This document shows positions 20,864 to 28,982 of a stretch of DNA of 64,000 bases, in pieces. A program made the translations under genes and the position numbers. Source of the stretch: Thiomicrorhabdus sp963677355 (GTDB lineage: Bacteria > Pseudomonadota > Gammaproteobacteria > Thiomicrospirales > Thiomicrospiraceae); the NCBI GenBank assembly GCA_963677355.2, contig CAXXXQ010000003.1, positions 1 to 64,000 of the forward strand, in the 5' to 3' direction. Every line of letters starts with the position of its first letter. Position 1 is the stretch's first letter. The notes beneath the pieces are model-generated. The model did no database searches. It was not told the origin of the DNA and worked only from the letters and a program-made list of their open reading frames with translations.

Positions 20864-21721
20864 ATGAGCAAAGTCTCCGCTTATATTTCGTTAACCCGTA
20901 TTGATCGTCCGGTCGGCATTTATCTAGTCTTGTGGCCTGCTTTATGGGCGTTGTGGTTGGCCAGTGAAGGCATGCCTAACCTATATGTACTGTTTGTCTT
21001 TGTCTTTGGTGCGATTCTGATGCGTTCAGCGGGCTGCGTCATCAATGATTTTGCCGACCGAAATTTTGACGGTCATGTCGCCAGAACCTGTAATCGTCCC
21101 TTGGCCACCGGTGAAATTTCGGCAAAACAAGCATTGCTGTTTTTTGCCGTCTTGTGTCTGATCGCTTTTGGACTGGTGTTATCGTTGAATACGTTAACGG
21201 TCTATCTCTCTTTCGGCGCCGTGTTTCTAGCCACGCTCTATCCGTTTATGAAACGTCACACCTATTGGCCGCAGGCCTTTTTAGGCGCCGCTTTCGCTTG
21301 GGCGATTCCCATGGCGTTTGCCGCGGTACTCAATGACGTTCCTTGGCAAGTCTGGCCGTTATTTGTCGCCACGCTGGTTTGGTCGTTGATCTATGACACT
21401 GCTTATGCCGTAACCGACATGGAGGATGACTTGAAAGTGGGAATCAAATCGACGGCAATTCTGTTTGGTGACCGTTTGGTTGCATGGACGGCTTTCTTCC
21501 AACTGGTTATGTTGGCCTTATTGGTTTGGATTGGCGTACTGTTTGATTTAGGCGTTTTCTACTATGCCGGATTATTGATTACGGCAGCTTGGTTCGGTTA
21601 CGATCTGAAACGGTTATCGGGAAGAGATTCGCAGTTGGCTTTCAAAGTGTTTATTCAGAATCACTGGATTGGCGTGATCATTCTGTTCGCCATCGCTTTG
21701 GATTATGCTTTGCGAAATTAG
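20864..21721 (+). CDS. ubiA: 4-hydroxybenzoate polyprenyltransferase
   Basis: UbiA attaches the polyprenyl tail to 4-hydroxybenzoate in the inner membrane, the second step of ubiquinone synthesis. The 285-aa polytopic protein has both Asp-rich motifs: NDFADRNFDGHVARTCNRP near residues 65-83 and DTAYAVTDMEDD near residues 178-189. The N-terminal DRPVGIYLVLWPALW is typical. The first-step gene, ubiC, is on the other strand about 4 kb away, so the pair is split here. Confidence 0.95.
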   Translation: MSKVSAYISLTRIDRPVGIYLVLWPALWALWLASEGMPNLYVLFVFVFGAILMRSAGCVINDFADRNFDGHVARTCNRPLATGEISAKQALLFFAVLCLIAFGLVLSLNTLTVYLSFGAVFLATLYPFMKRHTYWPQAFLGAAFAWAIPMAFAAVLNDVPWQVWPLFVATLVWSLIYDTAYAVTDMEDDLKVGIKSTAILFGDRLVAWTAFFQLVMLALLVWIGVLFDLGVFYYAGLLITAAWFGYDLKRLSGRDSQLAFKVFIQNHWIGVIILFAIALDYALRN

Positions 21722-21730
21722 TGTACATTT

Positions 21731-22237
21731 TTAATGTAAGTTGGCTTGTTCTGGTACATCCAATATCGGATCGATTTCAAGCGCCCAGTCTGAAGAAGCT
21801 AAGGCTTGTCCAAAGATTTTGATGAGCGGTCCGAGTAAATCCGGATGGTAGGGCAAAATAATGCCTTGACCTTTTTCCGGTTCGAGAACCAATGAGCCTT
21901 TATCTGTATAAATGTCTTTGAAAGTAATTTTAGCCAAGAGAATTGGCTTCTCACCTAGTGGATAGCTTGGGTTCTCCGGTACCTTATAAGCACTTTGATA
22001 GTCGCCTTGTAGATGTGTTTGTTCTTTTTTAGCCTGTTGAACCATACTGGTTTTTTCATCAAACAAGGCCTTACCGCTGGTTGGATGCTGGCCGTGCAGC
22101 ACCGGTATCATCAGCTTCATGAAGCGTCGTGTTATCCAAGCTAAATACACATGCTCATTGAGGGTTTTAATATTTAGGAGTATTCTGTCTTCAGCAGGGT
22201 GGTAAGAAGCTTGAATTTGGCTGACGGTATCGCTCAT
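21731..22237 (-). CDS. Hypothetical protein, convergent with ubiA
   Basis: A 168-aa soluble protein starting MSDTVSQIQASYHPAEDRILLNIKT. I chose this internal Met because the upstream extension overlaps the divergent gene's start. The N-terminal third resembles a short conserved unknown domain, but I cannot name it. It ends 9 nt from the ubiA stop and starts 33 nt from the divergent envelope gene, sharing a very compact promoter gap. Confidence 0.65.
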   Translation of the reverse strand: MSDTVSQIQASYHPAEDRILLNIKTLNEHVYLAWITRRFMKLMIPVLHGQHPTSGKALFDEKTSMVQQAKKEQTHLQGDYQSAYKVPENPSYPLGEKPILLAKITFKDIYTDKGSLVLEPEKGQGIILPYHPDLLGPLIKIFGQALASSDWALEIDPILDVPEQANLH

Positions 22238-22270
22238 ATTTTTGTTCAAGGCCTGTTTTCTATTGTCGTT

Positions 22271-23311
22271 ATGTTTGCAAGAAATCAAATCACTATTATA
22301 GAAGTTTTTGTAGGGTTATTCCTGCTTATCCTTTCTAGTGGCGTGCTTGCAGAACAGGAACCTGTCGAAGACGTGCCGACAAAACCGGTTTTGGAACGAG
22401 TCGAGAGTCCGGATATCAAGCACTATCTGGGAGAGCTGTCCGGTATGCAATCTTATGTGGGCGGTTATGTACAGAGTTTTGGCGAGGGCTTAGACCGTTT
22501 TTTCGGTAGTGAAGACCTTACAGTGGTCAGTAAGCGAAACCAGCTTAAAATCCAAACACCGATCACGTTCTATCAAGGGGGTAAAACCAACAGCGAAATC
22601 AACTTTAAATTTCAGATCGATCTGCCGAGAACCAACCATAAATGGAAACTGTTTATCACCTCTTTTGACGAGGACGAAGAGAGTCAGAACAATAGTGAAA
22701 TTCTGGAGAGGGCAACCGATACCCGGAATGTGACGGACGACAATGCCAATCGTATTGGTGGGCGCTATATCCTCAATAGCGAAAAAAATCGTTTCAGCAA
22801 TATCGATACCGGTCTGAAGTTTATCGGCTTTATTGAACCCAATCCGTTTATCAAATACCAAGACCGTTACAAGAAAGATCTCTATGATGATCTGAAAAGC
22901 CGAACGACCCACACCTTGTATTTGGAAAGGGAAGACGGTTTTGCCTGGGAAGGCGAACAGGTATTCGATAAGAAATTGACCGCTGAAGAGCTATTGCGCA
23001 GTCAATCAAAACTGACATGGTGGCGTAAAGACAAACAGTTGCTGATGAATCAACGTTTCACCTATTTTTCCCAGCCTAATCCATTCAGAGCCAACGCCTA
23101 TTATTTGGATGCTAGATGGATTGCCACCGATTACGATGCCGTTGACTTCAATTCTGTTGCGGTAGGGCTTAACTGGCGAGAACGACTCTATCAGGATTGG
23201 CTCTTTTTTGAGATAGAGCCAAAGACGACTTGGTATCAAGCCGACGACAGATTGACTGCACCGCAATACAGTTTACGTTTTATGCTGGAAATGCGTTTCT
23301 ACCGTTCTTAA
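22271..23311 (+). CDS. Putative outer-membrane or periplasmic protein, unknown function
   Basis: The 346-aa product has an N-terminal signal sequence (hydrophobic residues about 11-25, cleavage likely after GVLA). The mature protein has many alternating hydrophobic/polar strands and a C-terminal YSLRFMLEMRFYRS, consistent with a small beta-barrel. A reading frame 24 codons longer exists, but the ATG at 22271 gives a proper signal peptide. It is divergent from the 168-aa gene on the other side. No family is recognised. Confidence 0.7.
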   Translation: MFARNQITIIEVFVGLFLLILSSGVLAEQEPVEDVPTKPVLERVESPDIKHYLGELSGMQSYVGGYVQSFGEGLDRFFGSEDLTVVSKRNQLKIQTPITFYQGGKTNSEINFKFQIDLPRTNHKWKLFITSFDEDEESQNNSEILERATDTRNVTDDNANRIGGRYILNSEKNRFSNIDTGLKFIGFIEPNPFIKYQDRYKKDLYDDLKSRTTHTLYLEREDGFAWEGEQVFDKKLTAEELLRSQSKLTWWRKDKQLLMNQRFTYFSQPNPFRANAYYLDARWIATDYDAVDFNSVAVGLNWRERLYQDWLFFEIEPKTTWYQADDRLTAPQYSLRFMLEMRFYRS

Positions 23312-23451
23312 AAATAAATTTACAAGCTATTTATTGCCGTTTTGGATAACGGACGACTTCTATAAAGTTTTAATTTTGAAAAAATAATGGTACGTAATTA
23401 ATCTTATCTGTATAGTAGGAGTTTCAATTTATCAGCACTTGAGATGTAAAA

Positions 23452-24573
23452 ATGACTAACTTGAGATTCAATGGCAACGGAGCCGAATATTTTAAAATTT
23501 GGATTGTAAATGTTTTATTAACCATCGTGACTATTGGTCTTTATTACCCGTGGGCAAAAGTGAGAACACGTCGTTATTTCTACGGCAATACCTCGCTGGA
23601 TCAGCAAAACTTTGAATATCACGCTACCGGAAAACAGCTGTTTTTAAGTTATTTGATTGCGATGTTTTTCCTGATTGTTTATGTGGTTCTCGGCCAAGTA
23701 TCGCCAACGATCAGTGCAATTATCATGCTGTTATTTGCGGTCGCCATTCCTTGGATTATATGGCGTTCTTTGATCTTTAATATGAAAGTAAGCTCTTTTG
23801 CCAACGTTCGTTTCAAGTTTGAAGGCACCTTAGGCGACGCTTATAAACTTTATATCGGTTATCCTCTGTTATTTGTGGTTGTGGCTGCGGTTGTAATGCT
23901 GGTCACCCGAGAATGGAGTATTCTTTTGTTGATTCCGCTCTATGTGTTTGCTTATGCGCTTTTTAAGAAAATGATCACGGAATATCGCATAAACGGATCA
24001 CGCTATGGTCACGGTACTTTCAATTGCAATCTTGAAATAGGACCTTTTGTTATCATTAGTTTAAAAACTTTTGGTGTGGGTGTGTTGGCTACCTTGATTT
24101 ATTTCTTGTTGGTCTCCGCCATAGGTGGAATGACCGTTTTTAGCAATCTTGCCGTTTTAGCAGAGAATCCGGATGCGATTGAGCAAAATGCATCGGCTCT
24201 GATAGCCTTGGTTTTTGTTATGTATGGTGGTTTTTTCTTTATTGGAATGCTGACCTACGCTTATGCAACTTCACGCTATAGAGCTTACATCTACCAAAAT
24301 ACCAAATTGGAAGAGACTATTCTCTTTAACTCGACGCTGATGGCGAGAACTCTGGCTTGGGTTCTGTTTTCAAATTTAGTGCTTCTCATTGTAACCTTGG
24401 GCTTGGCTTTTCCTTGGACAAAAGTCCGTATGGCTAAAGCAATACTTGAGAATACGGGCGTTAAAACGGATGAGAGCCTTTCAGACTATACGAGTCAAGC
24501 ACAACAAACCCAATCGGCTTTGGGTGAGGAACTTGGTGACGCTTTTGATGTCGATGTGGGGTTGGCGCTTTAA
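23452..24573 (+). CDS. DUF898 (YjgN-family) integral membrane protein
   Basis: A 373-aa polytopic inner-membrane protein. Family hallmarks are repeated: YYPWAKVRTRRYFYGNT near residues 28-44 and FPWTKVRMAKAI near the C-terminus, with a YRAYIYQNT segment between. Function of the family is unknown. It lies 5 nt before an M48 metallopeptidase gene, an association I recall for this family, so the two probably act together in the envelope. Confidence 0.88.
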   Translation: MTNLRFNGNGAEYFKIWIVNVLLTIVTIGLYYPWAKVRTRRYFYGNTSLDQQNFEYHATGKQLFLSYLIAMFFLIVYVVLGQVSPTISAIIMLLFAVAIPWIIWRSLIFNMKVSSFANVRFKFEGTLGDAYKLYIGYPLLFVVVAAVVMLVTREWSILLLIPLYVFAYALFKKMITEYRINGSRYGHGTFNCNLEIGPFVIISLKTFGVGVLATLIYFLLVSAIGGMTVFSNLAVLAENPDAIEQNASALIALVFVMYGGFFFIGMLTYAYATSRYRAYIYQNTKLEETILFNSTLMARTLAWVLFSNLVLLIVTLGLAFPWTKVRMAKAILENTGVKTDESLSDYTSQAQQTQSALGEELGDAFDVDVGLAL

Positions 24574-24578
24574 TCTTT

Positions 24579-25679
24579 ATGTCTAATGTGATGATAGATG
24601 GACATTGGTATCCGGTTGATTCAGCTGCCGTTAAGGCTGCGAAACTTATTGTCGAGTCACCGGGCTATTCCGTCGATATTGACGGAGAGGTTCATGAATA
24701 TGGTCAACTTGAGGCTTTAACGGTTAGCCAAAGAGTCGGCAATATCGAAAGGAGATTAACTCTCCAGGATGGCTCTTTATTCACAACATCGGATAATGAT
24801 GCCATTGATCTCTTGTTTAGTAAAAATGCGTCGTTACCCTCTCTTATACATCGCTTGGAAGGCAGTTTCAAATGGGTGCTGGTTGCCGTTTTTGTGACCG
24901 CACTTTCTGTGTACTCTTTCGGCCGTTGGGGGCTGCCCTGGATGAGTCAGCAAATTGCGGGCATGCTTCCGGATCAAACCCGGGAAATCATTTCCGACGA
25001 GACACTGGTTTTACTGGATAAGCATTTTTTTGCCGAGTCAAAAATCAATCAATCCAGACAAGAAGGGATTGTGAAGCACTTCAATGAACAGCTTGTTTCC
25101 CTTGAAGATAATCCGCCTTATGGTTTTAAGCTGCATTTCAGAGAGTGGCGGGTTGGCGATGAGTCTATCGCGAACGCATTGGCTCTGCCTTCCGGCGATA
25201 TTATTCTGACGGACCGTTTCATTGAATTGTGCCGGAACCAGCAAGAGATGGACTCGGTCATACTTCATGAAATGGGGCATGTGGTTCATAATCACGGTTT
25301 GGAAGGCCTATTAGAAGGGGCAGTGTTGTCCGTTATTATGATGAGTGTTTTTGGCGATAGTAGCGCACTGGGGGATTTGGTCATTGGTACAGGAAGTTTG
25401 CTCCTAACCAGTGCTTATTCCCGTAAACATGAATCCGAAGCGGATATTTATGCGTTTCAGAAGATGTTGCAGGCCGGTATAGATCCAAACCATTTTGTAA
25501 GCATTATGCAGAGAATGACGTCATTACAAACTGACCTTGCCGAGGAATCGGAGTCTGAAAAGCAATCCACAGAAGACTTTTCAGACTTTGTCTCGTCACA
25601 TCCGAATACTGAACAACGAATAAAAACGGCACGAGAGTACAGCCGTTGTTTTCAAGAAAATAAGTCGAATTGCCCCTGA
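24579..25679 (+). CDS. M48-family membrane metallopeptidase
   Basis: A 366-aa zinc protease. After about 95 soluble residues there is one membrane helix (about 98-114), then a periplasmic M48 domain with HEMGH at residues 230-234 and the third-ligand region HESEAD at 284-289. The N-terminal part is not a signal peptide, so topology is cytoplasmic N-terminus and periplasmic protease. It is encoded with the DUF898 protein, which may be its partner or substrate. Confidence 0.88.
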   Translation: MSNVMIDGHWYPVDSAAVKAAKLIVESPGYSVDIDGEVHEYGQLEALTVSQRVGNIERRLTLQDGSLFTTSDNDAIDLLFSKNASLPSLIHRLEGSFKWVLVAVFVTALSVYSFGRWGLPWMSQQIAGMLPDQTREIISDETLVLLDKHFFAESKINQSRQEGIVKHFNEQLVSLEDNPPYGFKLHFREWRVGDESIANALALPSGDIILTDRFIELCRNQQEMDSVILHEMGHVVHNHGLEGLLEGAVLSVIMMSVFGDSSALGDLVIGTGSLLLTSAYSRKHESEADIYAFQKMLQAGIDPNHFVSIMQRMTSLQTDLAEESESEKQSTEDFSDFVSSHPNTEQRIKTAREYSRCFQENKSNCP

Positions 25680-25702
25680 GCGGAAACGTAAAATTTCTGT
25701 TT

Positions 25703-26317
25703 TTATGATGACTGATCCAAGAGGCCGGGAAGAAAGACTTCGGTTAGCAGCAAGGGCGCGCCTTTTTGTTTGAAAACGGAGCGTCTGGCAAAGCCCGGTT
25801 TATGAGCCAGTTCGGGTGCGTTCAGGTGTTTCATCAGGTGTGGCCAATGAGCCAAGCTATCTTTTGAGAATTCAAAAGCCGAACGGTTGACACTCGGCTT
25901 GTCGAACAGAATTTCACCCAGCGGTTTCGCTCCCAAGGTCTGCAGTTCCTGCCAAGGATTCTGAGCGTCCATTCTCGGAATAACGGTACGAGCATAGATC
26001 CAACTGCGTTGCCGGCATTTCAGCAAGACACAACGCACCCAAGCTTCTTCGTTATATACCAGGCCGAGTTTCTGCGCTTCGTTGATTAGTGGCGTTTCAA
26101 ACTGTTCGGAAAGAATAACGACTTCCAGCTCGGGGCAGTGTTTTCTTAATCGCGCCGTTAAAGAGGTCGGAGTTTTTAACCAACTTTGGGTTTGGGCTGC
26201 GGGGGCGATTCGACTGATTAAACCAGGTGGTTTCCAAAACTGCGGGCCGCTGAATTTCAGTTGAGTCTTTTCTTGGATCAGAGCTTGAATTTTTGAAAGC
26301 GGGTTATTGGCTGGCAT
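25703..26317 (-). CDS. ubiC: Chorismate pyruvate-lyase
   Basis: UbiC converts chorismate to 4-hydroxybenzoate and pyruvate, the entry step of ubiquinone synthesis. The 204-aa cytoplasmic protein shows the family pattern WVRCVLLKCRQRSWIYARTVIP, then GAKPLGEILF and a late RRSVFKQKGAPLLLTEVFLP, whose Glu is the conserved active-site residue. I start at ATG 26317; a TTG ten codons upstream is possible. It converges with the M48 gene and is separate from ubiA. Confidence 0.9.
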   Translation of the reverse strand: MPANNPLSKIQALIQEKTQLKFSGPQFWKPPGLISRIAPAAQTQSWLKTPTSLTARLRKHCPELEVVILSEQFETPLINEAQKLGLVYNEEAWVRCVLLKCRQRSWIYARTVIPRMDAQNPWQELQTLGAKPLGEILFDKPSVNRSAFEFSKDSLAHWPHLMKHLNAPELAHKPGFARRSVFKQKGAPLLLTEVFLPGLLDQSS

Positions 26318-26460
26318 TTGTTTTGAAAAGAGTCCTGTAAACGGCAATTAGTATGTTCGGATAGCCAAATTTTAAACAAATTGTGCCATTTATGGCAAAA
26401 ATAAACGTATCAATTAAAGTCAATAACGCTTAAAAGCAAGATAGATCGGTACAGGTTTGC

Positions 26461-26506
26461 ATAACGGGATATACCTTAAGGCCGAATGGCAAAAGGTACC
26501 CGTTAT
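26461..26506. other. Long inverted repeat downstream of the chemoreceptor gene
   Basis: ATAACGGG (26461-26468) pairs perfectly with CCCGTTAT (26499-26506), and inner TACC pairs with GGTA after a 3-nt bulge. It lies between the ends/starts of two minus-strand genes, 28 nt after the chemoreceptor stop. No T-run follows on either strand, so it is at best a weak or rho-assisted terminator or an mRNA 3' stabiliser. Confidence 0.45.
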
Positions 26507-26533
26507 AAACCCTAAATGGATGAAAAAGTTCGG

Positions 26534-28822
26534 CTAGGCTTTTTCTTTTTTCTGAAGCTCTAACGCTTTTTGTGTGAATTCTTCGGAGATTGTGAAGGTT
26601 TTAATGTTTTGAACCAACTGCTCGGATTGCGAAGAGATCATCTGAGCGCTTTCCGCCGAGAGTTGAACCAGTTGGGCATTTTCCTGGGTGTTTCTATCCA
26701 AAGAAACGATCGCTTGGTTGAGTTGCTCGATACCCTGCGATTGTTCAAGCGACGAGGTAGCGATTTCACCGATCATTTGAGTGACTTCATTGATGGAAAC
26801 ACTGATCTCGTTAAGCGATGAACCGGATTGTTCCGCCAGTTGAGTCCCTTCCACAACTTGAGCGACCGAACGGTCAATTAGCGTTTTAATGTCTTTTGCG
26901 GCTTCGGCGGATTTTCCTGCCAGATTGCGGACTTCTCCGGCAACTACTGCAAAACCGCGACCGTGTTCACCGGCACGAGCGGCTTCTACGGCAGCGTTCA
27001 GAGCCAGCAAGTTGGTTTGGAAAGCGATCGAATCAATCAGGCCGATAATCTGCTGAATCTGGTCGCTGGATTCTTTAATCTGCTGCATTGCTCCGATGGT
27101 CTGCTGCATGATCTGACTGCCCTGATTCATCGCTTGGCTGGCCTGCTCGGTTAAGGAGTTGGCTTTTTGAGCGCTATCGGCGTTGTTGCGAACCGCTGCG
27201 GTGATCTCTTCCATGGTAGAAGCGGTATCTTCGATAGAGGCTGCCTGTTCTTTGATTCGAGCCGATAAATTGGTGTTGCGTTCCGAAGTGGCGGCGATAT
27301 CTTCGGCAATATCGTGGATCGCCACGTTCACCTGGGAAATGATTAGAGACAAGTTATCCAAAGAGAGGTTAATGGCGGATTTCATTTCGCCCAAGTCGGC
27401 TTCGTAGTCACCAACGATGCGATGGGTCAAATCACCTTCCGATAAGAATTTGATGACATGAGCAATGTTCATATTAGCATCGTGAATGGCTTTGGACATG
27501 AAGTTGATCTGCTCTCCCAAATCACGGATGAAGCCGTCCAGAGCGGAGACGTCAATCTGTTCGCCAATATGGCCTTTGGCGGCTTTTTCCACCATAACTT
27601 TCAAATTCTCTTCAACGGCTGACTGCATCTGCTCAAGCTTGACTTGTTGGGTGATATCTTTCCATTCGGTGACGAAGCCCATTCGTTCGCCGTCTGCTCC
27701 CCATATCGGGTTTACAATGATATTGAGATGCAGTTCCCCCAGCGTTAATTTAGCGACATAGGTCTTTTCCAGTGAAGCCAGAAGGTTACGCTGATGATGC
27801 GGATTGACGTGGAAGATATCAATGTTTTTCCCAACCAGATCATTGGCGGAGAAGTGCGGCAGCATTTTTTGAATCTCTTTCTCAACTGATTTTAAGGTGT
27901 TCATAATGGCATCGTTCATATAGGTGATGTTCAAATCGTTATCCGCCAGCATGATATTCGACGAGCTTTGGTCTACCGTAGTTCGAATCGTATTGAGGTC
28001 TTTGACCTGTTCGTCGATACGATCCAACATATTGTTCAAACGTTCGCCGATCTGTTTGGTTTCCAGAGAACCGACCGTACTGATCTGATGATTTGCATTC
28101 AGAGCCCCGTTCGCTGAACAGACTTGGTTTAGTTCCTGATAGATTTTGTTTAAAGGGCGAATCAGTGAGTCGAAGATCAGGAATTTGAATACCACGGCGG
28201 TGATCAGAAGAAGGATGAGGAACGCGATAAGAACTTCGGTTTGTTTCTCCTGTGCAGCTTGTTCAAGCAAGGTTTCAAGTTGTTGTCTGGATTCTGTTTG
28301 CAGGTATTTATTCCATGCCTGAATCGCTTCCATGGCTTTACGGTCATCCACTAAAACTTGTTGGTCAATTTTTTGGATATCGACACCGGCGGCTTTCATT
28401 TCCAGAACTTTGTCCACCATCGAGCCGTATTGATTAATGACTTCCGAAACGACTTCCAGTCCGGCTGATTCGGCTTTGTGTAAAGGCGCTAGCTTTTTAT
28501 ATGCGGCAATGCTCTGTTCGATAGCGGCTTTGTTTTGTTTGACCGCTTCCGAGTAGCTGGTGGTTCGATAATCACTTTCACCGCGCAGTATAAGGTTTTT
28601 GAAGTTGTGGATTAAGTGTGTATAACCCAGACTTTCTTCAATACTATGTAACAGATGGTTTTTCTGATTGAAATGGTCTTCTATTGCAATGAGTTGTTGC
28701 TTAAATTTATTTTCAAGATGAATAAAACCGGCAAAACCGGCAATATTTACCATAATCAGGATAATAAAGAACAGGGCGGTGTTCTGAGCAGTGCTACGAC
28801 CCTTATTTTTTACGTTTTTCAT
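26534..28822 (-). CDS. Methyl-accepting chemotaxis protein with PAS domain
   Basis: A 762-aa transmembrane chemoreceptor. Membrane helices are near residues 16-33 and 199-218, bounding a helical periplasmic sensor of about 165 aa. A HAMP-like linker, a PAS domain (about 285-395), a second HAMP-like segment and the methyl-accepting signalling domain follow. The hairpin tip SIAFQTNLLALNAAVEAARAGE is present. There is no C-terminal CheR-binding pentapeptide. It stands alone, with no che genes nearby. The ligand cannot be told from sequence. Confidence 0.93.
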   Translation of the reverse strand: MKNVKNKGRSTAQNTALFFIILIMVNIAGFAGFIHLENKFKQQLIAIEDHFNQKNHLLHSIEESLGYTHLIHNFKNLILRGESDYRTTSYSEAVKQNKAAIEQSIAAYKKLAPLHKAESAGLEVVSEVINQYGSMVDKVLEMKAAGVDIQKIDQQVLVDDRKAMEAIQAWNKYLQTESRQQLETLLEQAAQEKQTEVLIAFLILLLITAVVFKFLIFDSLIRPLNKIYQELNQVCSANGALNANHQISTVGSLETKQIGERLNNMLDRIDEQVKDLNTIRTTVDQSSSNIMLADNDLNITYMNDAIMNTLKSVEKEIQKMLPHFSANDLVGKNIDIFHVNPHHQRNLLASLEKTYVAKLTLGELHLNIIVNPIWGADGERMGFVTEWKDITQQVKLEQMQSAVEENLKVMVEKAAKGHIGEQIDVSALDGFIRDLGEQINFMSKAIHDANMNIAHVIKFLSEGDLTHRIVGDYEADLGEMKSAINLSLDNLSLIISQVNVAIHDIAEDIAATSERNTNLSARIKEQAASIEDTASTMEEITAAVRNNADSAQKANSLTEQASQAMNQGSQIMQQTIGAMQQIKESSDQIQQIIGLIDSIAFQTNLLALNAAVEAARAGEHGRGFAVVAGEVRNLAGKSAEAAKDIKTLIDRSVAQVVEGTQLAEQSGSSLNEISVSINEVTQMIGEIATSSLEQSQGIEQLNQAIVSLDRNTQENAQLVQLSAESAQMISSQSEQLVQNIKTFTISEEFTQKALELQKKEKA

Positions 28823-28982
28823 AATAGAATGCCTTATCTCTATGGGAAAACCCTATTCCCATCTGAACATATATGAGTTGTTTGCATAACAAAGCAAAAG
28901 AAGTGCCATTTCTTTATGCGTTGCGATATTTTTAATGGCGGAGGATAAAACAATTATTATTGAAGAGGTTTATCGCTGTATT

